Source of the DNA: Plotosus lineatus
Taxonomy: Eukaryota > Chordata > Actinopteri > Siluriformes > Plotosidae
Length of the DNA stretch: 64,000 bases
Direction: 5' to 3'
Assembly: GCA_024760905.1 (NCBI GenBank)
Contig: CM045733.1
Coordinates: 33,081,001-33,145,000 of the forward strand
In this document: one piece after another, positions 43,897 through 57,800 of the stretch
Layout: each line of letters begins with the position of its first letter
Numbering within the stretch: the stretch's first letter is position 1
Made by a program: the position numbers and the translations under genes
The notes under the pieces: generated by a model
Database searches by the model: none
The model's input: only the letters and a program-made list of their open reading frames with translations
Told to the model about the DNA's origin: nothing

Positions 43897-44078
43897 TATT
43901 TGACTTTATCAAGGAAAAATATATTTTGAATGTTATGAAGTTCAATTCTAAGCAATTGTTCTAATTTTCAGCAAGGTGAAATTGACAATTGTTAATGTGT
44001 AAACAAATGAGTTCTGGACAATAGTTGACATTTTTGACATTATTCTCGTAACTATGTTTGAACTTAAGGGTGGATGAG

Positions 44079-44256
44079 TGTTGTATATGTTTCCCATTAC
44101 AATATTGTGTAATTTTGTTATTTAAAGGAATGCATTCTACTGCGCATGCGCGAACGCCATCTTCGTTTGATCAATAAATAAGTTGTTTTCCTCCACAAGG
44201 TAATTTGGTAATTTTTAATGTCCGAAACAATCGATACTCGATTTCAATACACGACA
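44079..44256 (+). repeat. Gypsy 3' LTR
   Basis: 178 bp, TGTTGTATATG to ACACGACA. It is preceded by a purine tract (AACTTAAGGGTGGATGAG), a likely polypurine priming site. It ends 428 bp upstream of the gene 2 start codon, in the same orientation. Confidence 0.85.
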
Positions 44257-44314
44257 AATCTCCAACCTTAGGAGCTGCAGTCCAGCACCTTACCACCGGC
44301 CCACCACTGCCGGA
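44257..44314 (-). mobile_element. SINE-1 head, displaced by the Gypsy insertion
   Basis: AATCTCCAACCTTAGGAGCT to CCACCACTGCCGG is the reverse complement of a SINE-1 head and continues the copy broken at 31348. The stretch 44315-44684 that follows is the presumed promoter region of gene 2. Confidence 0.8.
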
Positions 44315-44386
44315 CATACAATAAATAAATAACAGATCTGTAAATGTGGGATAAAAGAATATTTGGCAACTTTGTTCCGGGTTTTT

Positions 44387-44400
44387 AGTTTCGTTTCTTT
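44387..44400 (-). promoter_or_regulatory. IRF/ISRE-like motif upstream of gene 2
   Basis: AGTTTCGTTTCTTT lies about 285 bp before the gene 2 ATG. Its reverse complement contains AAACGAAA, which fits the IRF core AANNGAAA, but the two GAAA halves are one base apart rather than the two of a canonical ISRE. It is plausible because the family is interferon-induced, but short enough to occur by chance. Confidence 0.3.
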
Positions 44401-44684
44401 GAAAAATGTTTCAGTAGTATGGTAAAATGATTCAGTGATCGATTCAGTTCACCAGTAAGATTCGGCTCTTTACCTTTCGAACAGCCAGTTCCATCTCTCC
44501 CACTGTGTTCTCCACCTTCACCTTCTACAAAAGGTCATTCATGTTTTCTGTTTTTTAGAGTGGCAACCTTTTACGTACTGTATTAATGCTCACCTGAAGG
44601 AGTCGACTCACGGAGTCACGGAGTCGACTCTTTCATGAAAAACTCCCAGTTTTTCTGGCTGTCCCTCGCAGATTTTATTCAGTA

Positions 44685-44947
44685 ATGGCGCAGGAAGCCA
44701 GGGTTATTAAAGTCATTTGCGATCATCACGGATGTATGGAGTATGATGAACTTCTGAAGGTGGCAGCAGTGGAAGATTTAGAAAATGTGATCAACAACAG
44801 TGACATTTTCACTGTGATTCATCAAAACATGAGCAAATGGATCCTCGTGACTCCTAATATCATCAGGCGCTGCAGAAAAAGAGATTGTCAGAAGAACTGC
44901 TCAGATCTGCATCTCTGCAAATTCGACCTTTTGGGACAATGCAACAA
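44685..44947 (+). CDS. parp12: Gene 2 exon 1: start codon, winged-helix-like N-terminus, first zinc fingers
   Basis: Encodes [16 protein letters not shown] and onward. An approximately 65-residue helical region resembles the small winged-helix fold before the fingers in ZAP. A Cys-rich cluster ([16 protein letters not shown]) and the start of a C-x7-C-x4-C-x3-H finger completed in exon 2 (CRYGH) follow. The donor is CAA|gtatgt, phase 2. Gene 1 needs an exon of this type. Confidence 0.88.
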
Positions 44948-47900
44948 GTATGTTCTGATCTATTAAATCTATAAGTGTGGTAAATTTAAAAAGTCGACAC
45001 TTCAGATTCAGCTTACCCCAATCTTACTTGACTCTTGTTATGATGGATGGATGGGTAGATTGATGGGTGGATGGATGGATGGGTGGGTGGATGGATGGAT
45101 GTGTGGATGGATGGGTAGATGGATGGATGTGTGGGTGGATGGGTAAGATTGATGGATGGGTGGGAGGGTGGATGGGAAGATGGATGGATGTGTGGGTGGA
45201 TGGGTAGATGGATGGGTGGATGGATGGATGGGTGAGTGGGTGGGTGGATGGACCGATGGATGGATGGATGGATGGGTAGATGGATGGATGTGTGGGTGGA
45301 TGGGTAGATGGATGGATGTGTGGGTGGATGGATGGGTGGATGGATGGGTAGATGGATGGATGTGTGGATGGATGGATGGGTAGATGGATGGATGGATCGA
45401 AATGCAAATGTGTCTATAGGTAAATACACTTATATATATCAGTGTAACCTTGATCTAAAACCAGCTTTTATTACAAAACCAACATGTAATCCAAAGTAGT
45501 GTTGGCTGTACTTAATTACAGCTGTAAACAAATCTTGCCAATGACAAAACCAAGGCTATTACTCATTTTTCTTTCAGTTATATTAACATTAAGACCACCC
45601 GTCTCCTATCTACACCCAAAAACATGCATATACACCCAGCCACACACCCACGCAGTGATGACGTAGGGCAGTTCTCAGACTGAAATATGATTCCATTAGG
45701 CATTGTATTGTTTAATGTATATGTTCTTCTTACACAGTCAGCAGTGTAGATACGGCCACAGTTTGGATTCGGAGCACAATTCCAGAGTTCTCAGCAAGTA
45801 CCGCTTACAGAATATGAGTAAAGATCAACTGCGGGTGCTGTTGCTACAGAATGAAAGTTCCTCGTTGCCCGAAGTAAGTCAAACATACTCATGAGTCATG
45901 TAGCCAAATCCATCTTAAATCATTTCTTCTTTTCCTTTAGGCCTTTTCCCTTTTTCAGGGGTCGCCACAGTGAATCATGTGATTAGCACGTTTGATTTGG
46001 CATAGGTTTTTACATTGGATTCCCTTCCTGACAGAAACACGGCTTTGCAGCCTACTCTTTACGAAAGTCAGCAATGGTTCTTTTACATGAACCTCTCACC
46101 ATAGACAGTGAGAGACATGGCCGGCCTTTGATAACCCAGTTAGCTGCACTGGGGGGGACAGTGACCACCTTGTGGAGAGTGGGACGCGAAACCCCAAACC
46201 TAGGATCAGGGATATACCACTAGGCTACCACTACCCCATCTTCGATCATTTATTATGCTGAAATATTGAAGACATCTCAGCTATTTATCTACGATAAGAT
46301 GGAGAGGATTCATAACTTTTCGTTCTGGTTAAAACAACTCGCTCAAACATTAACAATAAGTTTGTACCCCTAATCCTTAGAAAAACATGAAAAATGAAAG
46401 ATGACTAAGTTATATTGTCTCTTCTGAAACACTTCCATGCCTTTGTATATTGCTAATCTGTGGTTTACTCTTAAATGTAACCTAATTTGCATTGAAATTA
46501 GAATGAGGAGTGGTAGAGTGGCATAGAGAAGATTGCGAAGATTGCAGGCTCGGTGAGGGAGAGAAGCTGTCTGGAGTTTGCATGTTCTCCCCATTTTCTC
46601 CAGGTGCTTGGGTTTCCTATCATTGACATGCACATCAGGCTAAGGGCTGTTCCAAGTTGCCCTTAGGTTGAGTGTAAGTGAGAACAGTTGTGTGTGTATG
46701 TTGGCCCTGCAATGGCTTGGTGAACTGTTTAGGGTGTGCCCTGCTTCATCCAGAGTTGACTGAGATAAAGAAGTTTGGGAAATGAGAGAAAGAAATCTTT
46801 AATAAGGGGAATGCTATGTGTCACCTTCCAGTTTGGTTGTAGTGTCTCGCCAGAAAGTGCTGAAAGTTAGGTCTCAAAATGTGGCTAATTTTGAGCGTGT
46901 GGAGCGATATGGATTTGTCAACTCTGAGTTCTCACCCTTTTTAAATTGTAAAACACTCCTGTTACATCTTCATTCATTCATTTTCTGAACTACTTAATCC
47001 TAATCAGGGTCACGGAGAGGCTGGAACCCATCTCAGCTGACTCTGGGCAAGGGCAGAGTACACCCTGGACAGCTTGCCAAGCCATCGCAGGGTGGAAACA
47101 CGCTGACGGTTATGCAACCGACTCTTGTCGAAAGTCAGCAATGACAGTGAGAGACATGGCCGGCTTTTCATAACCCAGTTAGCTACTACACTGGGGGCAG
47201 GGGGGGGGGGGGGGGGGTGCACACACGACCTGTTGAGAGTGGGATCAGTGATCCTACAACTTACCACCAGGCCATCACTTCTTCCGGTTACATCTGCAAA
47301 GCCTGCGGTAAACAAGAAGAGATGTGTTTGATTTCTGTAATAAAAAGTGAAAGTTACAACGATTTAAAGATAAGTAAGTAAAGCTTAGATGTGGGGCCGA
47401 TAGCGTAGTGAATAGGGTGCTGGGCTCATGATTGGGAGGTTGTGTGTTCAAATCCCCGTTAGACCCCCACTGTGCTAAGACCCCTGGGCAAGGTCTCAGC
47501 CACAAGTGTGCCTCTGTTCACCCAGCAGTATAAATGGGTACCAGTAAAAATATACTGGGAAGGTAACCTGCGATGGACTCGCGTCTCATCCAGGAGGAGC
47601 TGTACTGTACTCCTAGTCGCTTCATGCTATGGAAACCGGGGATAAGCACCGGCCTGATGCGCCACTATGGCTCGGATGTAAAAAGCAAAGAAGTAAAACT
47701 TAGGTTAGCTGAGCACCTGACTGCTGTTGTCCATCTATGCATTTGCCTAAGTGTGTTCTAGAGTGTCACATGTGCTAAAACAATAGCGAGTCTAACACCC
47801 AACTGCCCGAAAAATAGTTTCTTCTCCCTATTTCTGTTTCCTCGAATCCACAGATTATAAAACACAGAGACAAGAGTGAAACGCACACAAGCTTTTTAAC

Positions 47901-50900
47901 TATACCTCTGCTTTAATCTCTGACTGCAGGTCTGTATCTCATACAACAAAGGCAAGGGTGATTTTGGCTACTGTCCTCGTAAGAATGACTGTGATCGTCT
48001 TCACGTCTGTGAGAAGTTTATCCAAGGACTGTGTGACAGCAGCAAGTGTAAAAAATGCCATGATTTCTGTGAGCCTCATCCAAGCACCACACTACAAGCC
48101 AGAGGAGTAGCCAATCAGCTGATAGGCACACCTTTGCTTTTTCATGTGTATCGGAATATACTGATGCTGAATGACCACAGAAACGCTAATGATAAATGTT
48201 CTACCAGAAGCAAACAGAACCCTAAATCAAACACCAGAGGCAAAATTCCCGAGTCCTCACAGAGGAGCACAGGTAAAGATCAACAAGCTATTCATACTAT
48301 TGCTCTGTTGCTTTCACATGCTACTCATACTCTGGATTAAAAATAATACTGAATTGTACATACACCATGGTGGATATAGCATGTGTTTCTTTCTATTTGT
48401 TACAGCAAATGAAATATGCCTGTCATTCATTAAAGGAAGGTGCAAATATGAAGGTACATTGTTATTATTATCATTATTAGTATTATGGCATGTTATGGCA
48501 TGCATGTTGCATTTATGGAATCTTCCCATATTAGGTGCTGGAAGTCCTCAGTCTAATTTAAACATTCCACAAACGACCCTGTTCCTTCTACCTTTGTGAA
48601 GACATGCTTCAACCATAATACTGCCCACCTGACAGATCTAATAATCCACTTCAGTCTTCACTTAAAAGTCTTAGGTCTTAAATAGATGATTACATAGTCA
48701 GGTGCCCATGATTATGGTTGGAGCAAAAGTCATCAGGGAGGATAGATTGTGGGGTTGGACACCATTGCTATAAGTATTGTCATCATCATCATTTTCTTCT
48801 ACTTGATTCCGGGTTGGGTCTCAGGGGAAGCAGCCTAGGCAGCGAGGTCCAGACATCCCTCTTCCCAGCGACTTCTTCCAGCTCTTCCGGGGGGATAACA
48901 AGACATTCCTAGAGTAGCTATGAGACAGTTCCTCCAGCGTGTTTTGGGTCGACGCTGAGATCTCTTCCTGGTTGGACATGTCCGAAACACAATACCAGGG
49001 CAGGTGTTCAGGAAACATTCTAACCAGACACCTGAGCCACCTCAACTGTCTCTTCTCAACACGCAAGAGCAGTGGTTCTACTCTGAGCTCCTCCTGGATG
49101 GCCGAGCTTTTCACTTTCTCTGATGGAGAGCCCTGACACTCTACAAAGGAAGCTGATTTCAGCCACCTGGATCTTGCTGTTTTGGTCACTACCCAAAGCT
49201 TGTAATTATCAGTGAGGGTTAGAATGTAGATTAACTGGTAAATTGAGAGCTTTGCCTTTTGATTCAGCTTCCTGTACATCACTCCACTTTAGAGTACAGC
49301 TGTTCCCCTCTTTGAATCGCCACCTTACCGTGGTGGAAGGATTTGCGTGTCCTAATAATCCTAGGAGCTATGTTGTCAGGAGCATTATGCCCCTGGTAGG
49401 TTACCCAAAGCAAACAGGTCTATGGTGAAGGTCAAGGCTAAGCATGGTTCAGAAGACCTCTATGGATAGTAAAACAAGGAATCAGTTTCCCTTGTCCAGA
49501 TGCAGGTTACTTAGGTCTCCTCTGGAGCCTGGCCTGGGGAGGGTCTTCAAAGTGATCATCTGGTGGTTGGGCTTCTGCCCATGGAGCCCTACCAGGTCCC
49601 GCCTAAAAGGAGACAGTGGTCTGCCCTCCCATGGACCCACCACCTGTGGGAGGGGCTTTAGGGATTGAGTGTGTTGTGAGTTGGGTGGCAGCTGAAGACA
49701 TGGGTTCTGTCAGACCGATCCTTGGCTACTGACGCTGGTTCTTGTAACATGGAATGCAGCTGTAGGTATTTTATTTACTGTTTTAATTCTCGGTTTCTGA
49801 TCTTTTGCATTGTCACTTAAAAATTCAAGAGCACTTAGAGAGTGCTCTTCAAACTTCAGGCAAGCTGAAAAAAATTATAAAATACTCATCACTCTCTGTT
49901 GAGCCTTTTGTTATACCACATTTTAAAAAAATCATCCTATCTCACATTGTTAAAGAATCCTTGAAAATACCAGGATTCAAAATTTGATCCGGCGCATGCA
50001 AAAAACCTCTGGTAGAAATTTCATGAATTAACTATCTGCTTGGATCGGTGCAATCTACCATGCATACTCAGTTAAGCAAAGAGAGTTGTAAAATGAATGA
50101 AAATCTGAATCCAGAAAAGAGAACTCTCCACTCTACTGGTGATTCACATCAGTGCAGGCTGAGTACTAAACGAGTATTCAACGGCATCCTTGCTCACTTG
50201 AAAGACCGGAAGTCCGTATAACCCGTGCTTTGTCTCAAGCACAAACAAGTAAACTACTTTTGGTGTTGAGCACCTCACATATTGAAAGAGTTCATTGGTT
50301 GTTTTAAGCTTTATGTAAAGTGACTCGGCTTGGCTTCATGTAAAGTGACCATCCGTCGACCATCGGAACCATTCACAAGCAGAAAGATCGCATCATAGAG
50401 AATGTTAAAGGTTATATTTGATACTGTATTTGATATCTGATGAGTATCTATTTGAAATTATTTGAAATTAATGTTGATATTATCTGATATATTTGATATT
50501 ATTTTACAATGTTATATTTGTAATAATTGTTTTAGGGGTGTTTTATGAGATACAGTAATGTATTTATGGATGTATAGTACACTATGAATGTCGTATGTCA
50601 CTGGGACATACAGTAACAACTTACGTTCATTTTCAACTTACATTAGGCTGTCCGGAACCAAACAAAAATGTAAACAGAGGAGCGTCTGTATTGTAGTTAC
50701 ATTCCTTCAGCTTCATAGAAATAGTACCTTGAATGCTATATGATTGTTTGACGTGAAATAAAGACAGACCTATTTACCAGTGTTCATTCTCACTGAGTGT
50801 ATAGTTAAGTCTACAACTTTGACTGTGTTATGGTAGGTGCCCATAGCCACGTCAGTTCTAGAATCTCCCAAGTGATTGTTTTCATAGGGTTTTCCCAACA

Positions 50901-53900
50901 ATCAGATGCTACATGGGTTTTTTTTTTTTTTGCATCTACCTGCAGTGATGGTGACAGGGGCATTATGGCCTCTCTCTGCCCATGAATCTGTGCGTGCATG
51001 CATGCAAACCTCCTATCCTCTGAATCCCTCAACAGATTTTGTCCAACCTTTGACTCATCACTTAGTACTAAAGGCCCAGGACCTAGTACAGGTTCTGAGG
51101 CCATAGGTCAAGGTCACATGGAGTCATCTTAAAGAACTCTTGTGCACACTCTGCAGAGTGAATGCCGACATTGATTTGGACCAAACGTAACTAGTTACTC
51201 ATTAAAAAAATGCAGATGAACTGGAAAAGATTTTAATAAGCTGTACAGTTTAAGCACGCACAAGGTTTATGGTCAAGGCATACTAAGTTACTATTGTGTT
51301 TCATTAATTATGGTTTTTATTGTCAGCTGGAAGAGTGGTAGAAGTGTTTTTTTTTTAAACTGCAGACAATGGTAGTAATTTGCTTTGTCTTGAGTCTGCT
51401 ACAACCAGCATCTATCATATGAATTCTAGGTTCTTAAGGGTTTTTTTTTTATCATTCTGCAGTTTTTACTAACTTTGTGAATCAACATTTAACCTATAAA
51501 GTGAAGATACTTGACTTTTTTTTTTGAATGGGAGAATGTTTTATGAAGTGGGATGATATGGAATGAGACATGCATCACATTGGTCACGAGACTTTAGTGT
51601 CTCTTAAAGCAGGGGTCCCCAACATTTTTATCACCACGGACCGGTCAACGCTTGACAATTTTATCGAGGGTGTCTGTGTGTGTGTGTGTGTGTGTGTCAA
51701 ATTAAATATAATTTATTTATATAAATAATAATAAGCACTCCATGAATGTTATTTTTCAACAGCTGAAATAAAGCTTGTTGGGAAGTAGAGCTTGAACTTT
51801 TCTTAAAAAAAAACAACAGTTGATGGTGCACCAGCTGGAAGAATGAAGGCTCAGGCTCAGTCTCACCCAAAATCCCCGCTGTTGTTTGAAACATGTCCAA
51901 CTCGCCTCTGTTCATGTGCCGTCCCCTTGTGGGTTACATTTTAGCGCTCAAATGAGCGACATGTAACCGAGAGAATCCGATCATTTTTCAAAATAAAAGA
52001 TGTTTCAAAAATAAAGATCGTTCAGACTCCGATAATAAATAAAACGGAAATAATGAATTATTTCTTCTGGGGACCGCCTGTCTTAAAGCATAGTAATAGT
52101 ATTGTTGAGATATTCATTTTCATTCACACACAAATAGATACGGGGCAGTGGTGGTCTAGTGGTATAATGTGCCGGATCGCTGATCCAAAGGTTGGGGGTT
52201 TGAGTCCCACTCTCCACAAGGTTGTCACTGTCCTCCTCCAGTGCAGCTAACTGGGTTATCAAAGGCCAGTCATGTCTCTCACTGTCTATCGTGTGAGGCA
52301 TGTAAAAGAACCATTGCCGAATTTCGACAAGAGTAGGCTGCAAAGCCGTCAGTGTGTTTCCGCCCTGCAATGGCCTAGTGAGCTGTCCAGTGTGTACTCT
52401 GCCCTTGCCTGGAGTTGGCTGGGATGGGCACCAGCCTCCCCGCAACCCTAATTAGGATGAAGTGGTTACAGAAAATGAACTGATGAACACAAATATATCA
52501 TAAAGTATTTGCAATACAAACATCTACACATTGTTTTGACTAAGACCTTCATAGGTAGCATTAGGAAAGTTTTATCAAGTTTACAGTACGAGATAGTTTA
52601 TTGGAGATCTGCTCTTTAGATAAAGGGTCTTGTCTTGTATTTGACAGCTTTTGTTGATTGCAGATAAGTGCTGGAGAGTCCATTTTGGCATTCCCTATAA
52701 ATGGGAGGTGGAAGTGGATGAGGATTGGATCGACTTACCTGATAATGAACTGATTGAAAGAGATTACTCTGATCCAGCCAGAACCCACAGGTGTGTGATA
52801 TAGACATGCACATGCACATAATTTCTCCAGACTTGCTTGATGCTTCTTCATCTTCTCCTGCTTGATCCGGGTTTGTTTTCGGGGGTAGCAGCAGCAGAAA
52901 CAGTGAAGTTCAAATGTCTCTCTCCCCACCCACTTCCTCCAGCTCTTACAGGGAACACTGAGGCATTCCCAAACCATCCGAGAGACATAGTTTCTCCAGC
53001 GTGTTCTAGGTCAACCCTGGGGTCTCTTTCTGGTTGAACATATCTCAAACATTACACCAGGTATGCATTTGAGAGCGAGCCACCTCAACTGGCTCCTCAA
53101 CATGGAGGAGCAGCGGTTCTACTCCAAGCTTCTCCTGGATTGCTGAGCTTCTCACCCTATGACAGAGGGAGAGTCCTGCCACCCTGTGAAGGAAACTCAT
53201 TTTATCTGCTTGTATCCGTGACACTGTTCTTTCTTTCACTAACCAAATCTTGTGACCATTGGTCAGGGTCGATCCATAGATTGACTGTTAAATTGAGAGT
53301 TTTTCCTTCTGGCTCAGCTCCCTTTTCTGCACAATAGACCAGTAGAAACTCTGCTTTACAGCCGAGGATGGACAGATCTCGAATTCGATCTCCTGTTTAT
53401 CTCCCGCTCCATCCTTCCAAGTGGCCACTTTTAGGCTCGAGTTCATTGAGACAGAGTTCCCAGGAAGAAGAACTGAGCTTTCCTTAGCTGTAAATATGTT
53501 GTGCGCCACCAAATATGTAGAGGTGAATTTGTCCAGTTCACAAGCCAGAGATCCGAACTCAATTTTCAGGTGTTTATTTACCCTTTAAGAAAAGAAGAGT
53601 ATACAATCATTCACAAACGAGAGGTTGTTCCAAGAGAAAAATCTCAGATATAGACTACCAGTCTCTCGCTCTGATTCAATGGCCAAAGTTCCCCTTATGC
53701 CGATGACAGAGTCCTTGGTTCCCTATGGTCCAAAAAGACCCCTCCTTTGAAACCTTCAAGTTTGCTGTCTTTTCAGTTTTCCACCATTATTTTCTGGCAT
53801 TACACTTGCTGAGATTGTTCAATTTAGACTTATCTCGTGCCCATTTCACTCTGATTGGTCTATCATGACATCATGTTTCAACTTGTCTTAACATGCCTCA

Positions 53901-54746
53901 AGTTGACCTTGACCCAAGGTACCCTTGCATCTAGCTATTTATTTCTCAGGGTCCAATGTCTTGTTCCAATGCTCAGTGTGGCATGGTCAACATAAAAAAT
54001 CTCACACTCACTTACATACAATAGTCGCCAATAAATATACAGTGCAGTAAATTATACAATTACTATTCATTCACTTATTCATTTTCTAAACCACTTAATC
54101 CTAATTAAAGTCACGAAGAGATTGGCACCTATCTGAGACGACTCAGGGTGAGGGCGAGGTGCATCCTGTCTTCAATGCACAAGAGAACTGTCTAATGCAG
54201 TCATCTCTAACGAAAAATATATTTAAATTGTTTATGATAATACCTAATCATTAACTATGTCATCTGATCAATCGGCAGTGATGGCCTAGTGGTATACAGA
54301 AGGGTGCTGGATCGCTGATTCAACAGTTGGGGGTTCGAGTCCCACTCTCCACAAGGTTGTCACTGTCCCCCCAGTGCAGCTAACTGGGTTATCAAAGGCC
54401 GGACATGTCTCTCACTGTCTATGGTGTGAGGCATGTAAAAGAACCATTGCTGACTTTCAACAAGAGTAGGCTGCAAAGCCGTCAGCGTGTTTCCGCCCTG
54501 CGATGGCCTGGCAAGGTGTCCAGGGTGTATTCTGCCCTCGCCTGGAGTCGGCTGGGATGAGTTCCAGCCTCCCTGCGACCCTAATTAGGATTAAGCGGTT
54601 ACAGAAAACGAACTGATCTAATCACTCAAATGTGTATATCATATAATCACTCATTCCAACTATATTACAATTTTTATATTCATATTGATGTTGATGCTGT
54701 GTCAGATACCCAGATCTTCGTCCAATTATTTATATATATATATATG

Positions 54747-54814
<68 letters not shown>

Positions 54815-57800
54815 ATGTCTGATATCGATCTCATCATATGTTAAATGTACAGATTACACAGACTGATTTTAAGTGGGGGTCTACTGGCTTTTTTAAGCCC
54901 CAAATCCTGTTTGGAATTTACTAAAAGACACATTTAATACTTATCAAACTTGGGGGCTTGACGTCACTTAATGAGATCAACTTTGAACATTTTAGCCTTG
55001 ATGGAAACCAAAGAATTATGTTTAATGTCACATACATGAACAGACTCTAAATGTATGTACATGGTTCCGAACGTACACTGACAGATATTAAAAACTTTGA
55101 CACCATCTTTTTTTATATAATTTTTATTCCGGTGTCCAAAGCTGGATTTTTTTTAACATGAATAACTTGTTTAGTATGTTGGCATCAAAACAACAAACAA
55201 AAGTGTGAACAATAAATTATGCACATCAAAAAACAACAAAACATAATGGCACCTGACAAAATGAAAGGCACAATAGTAGGTATCGGGTATGGCCTTGATA
55301 CAGACTCTGATTTGCAGTGATACAATCCAGCGAAACCAGTCCCACAAGTGCTGCATCTGGATGTAGCGATCCTGTTCGGCACTCTCTCTCATCTTGGACG
55401 TGGCCTGTCGTCCACTGACCCTGTCATGTTGTGGCGGTCAATCAGGTTTCTAATGGTGGGTTGTGTACAGCCCATATGCGTCGCTATCTCACTACCTCAA
55501 CACAACCTCCACCATACCCATTGCCCAGAGATGTTGGTCACGTGGTAGACGTGGTATTATGATGTGTACTAGACTAACAATCGTGGACATTTTTGCGCCT
55601 TTATATAGGCTTTCCAAACCACTCCTCGAGTTGTAACTTGAACATCCAGGGACAGGACATTGAGACAGTGGACAGTTTCAAGTACCTGGGTGTTCACCTT
55701 AACAATAAACTGGACTGGTCCCACAACACCAACGCCCTGTACAAGAAGGGCCAGAGTCGCCTCCACCTTCTGAGGAGACTCAGATCCTTCGGCGTATGCA
55801 GACCTCTGCTCAGGACTTTTTATGACTCTGTGGTAGCCTCTGCAATCCTCTACGCTGCCATCTGCTGGGCCCCAGGCAGCACAGAGCGGGACAGGAAGAG
55901 ACTGAACAAGCTGGTCAGGAGGGCCAGCACTGTCCTAGGCTGCCCACTGGACTCTGTGGAGGAGGTGAGTGAGAGGAGGATGGTAGCAAAGCTCACATCC
56001 ATCCTGTTCAACAGCTCTCACCCACTGCACCAGACTGTAGAGGAGCTGAGCAGCTCCTTCAGTGGACGACTGAGACATCCTCAGTGCAGGAAGGAGCGCT
56101 ACCGCAGGTCGTTCATTCCCACCGCTGTCAGACTGTACAACGCCACTTTGTAACTGTCTGTGAAAATACCGGTTATGTGCAATAAAAACCCCGTGCACTT
56201 TAATCAACCACATCTACCCCACTGACTGTGAACCATATCAACCCATCTACTCTGCCCTCAGATACATTACACTTTAATATAGGCCAGTCTATAAAGTTGC
56301 TCCATTCTTTTCTTTTATTGTTTATTAATTTATACTATTTATGTATCTATTTATTTATTTACTTATATAATATATATGTATGTGTGTATGTTTGTACTTG
56401 TATCTATTTTTGCACCCCCTACTGATAGTACCTCAAGAGCCTGTAACAGTGAATTTCTCCATTGTGAGATTAATAAAGCTGTATCTTATCTTATCTTATC
56501 TTACAGCCACAGGGTATACTAACAACCCACCCTAAAATACAGATATACAAAAATTTCTCTCACAAAGTTTTTAATGTCTGTCAGTATTCATTCATTTACT
56601 TCCTATCAGTTAATATTTTCATCGTCTGCAGTCTATCCAGTCTATCATTTAATTTTGTTGTATTTTACAACCAAAATGTGTATTGAAGATAAATAAATCC
56701 TCAGGGTTTTTTTCTTGTGTTTTATCGTAGTGTGGGCAGAGAGCCTGTTTGTTTTGACACGATGATGAAAGGAGTTCATAAGGTGCGGCGTCTCTCCACA
56801 AGGTCTTCAGTGATTGAATCCAGCTTCACCCACACTACAAAATGGATCTGGTACTGGGAGGATGAGCATAGTACCTGGATCCAGTATGGATTAAATGTAT
56901 GTTAAAATGCTTCATACTTTTTCTATACTACTTTCATTATAACGGCCATTAAAGAACCACATAGAATGAAACCAAATGCTTTAAGTTAACGTGCTTGCTT
57001 TTTGCTAACCAGTTCACTGTGTTATTTTTTTAATATACAGCTGGAGGTGCAACATTTTACCCCCTAGAGTGGTTTCTATTTGAAAGGAATGTTTTATTTT
57101 CTTTATTGTAATAACAGGATGAGATGGATAGTACTGTCTCCATCACCAGTGAGGAACTGGAAAAAAAATACCTGCAGTTCCTGGAGGACAACACCCAGGA
57201 AATACTCAAATTTTATGCTGGTGAACAGTTTTATAAGCTGAACTTCAAAGGTATGATCACTCAAAAATGTGATCTTATGCACTGTTTATGTATATATACT
57301 GCATAATATCCTATATATGTGATTTTTATTAAGATATGAAGCAGAGGAATGAAATGAGTGGCAAAGAGACAGATGTTAGACGCCGTCCCTTTTTTGTTTC
57401 TGTCCAAGTCCAGACTGCTAGACCCAGGTATGAGGTTTCACAAAAAAACAAAAAATCCTATAATGACATGCACATATTAAACACATACACAAAGCACTGT
57501 TTATAATGGAGATAACTTAAAATATTCATGTTTGTTATAGTGAACAGACACAAAAATTGTTTTCATGTTCCACAATGATGTGACATCCTTTTATTTATTT
57601 TATCAGAAGAGGTCAAGGCGCCAGCTCTCATACAGGTGTTCCAGGCTTTTGGGATAAAACTGCAATTCCTGAATCTGGATTTCAGGTACAATATCATCTC
57701 CAGTTATTTATTATTATATATAATATACCTTTTATTGTATTCAAATGTTTTAAAATAGTCTTTATGTAATGTATTTGATTTGTTTTTCCCCTCATTACAG

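Larger units (their letters stand above)
31349..44256 (+). mobile_element. Decayed Ty3/Gypsy LTR retrotransposon with nested insertions
   Basis: Two LTRs (31349-31520 and 44079-44256; TGTTGTAT...ACA) bracket gag, protease, reverse transcriptase, RNase H and integrase remnants in that order on the plus strand. A 5-bp duplication (AATCC/AATCT) flanks it inside an older SINE. It is interrupted by a LINE fragment (32029-32667), a retrovirus (32858-39365), SINE-1 copies (39715-40065, 40468-40813, 41909-42263), and AT/CA-rich sequence at 40814-40985. In-frame stops and frameshifts make it dead. Removing the insertions leaves about 4.7 kb. Confidence 0.85.

Noticed and set aside
45037..45397. CRISPR-like array
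   Set aside because: No spacer structure; continuous simple repeat in a vertebrate intron.
45013..45499. 127-138-codon frames rich in His-Pro-Ser or Trp-Met-Asp-Gly
   Set aside because: They translate the GGAT minisatellite; both strands are open simply because of the repeat unit.
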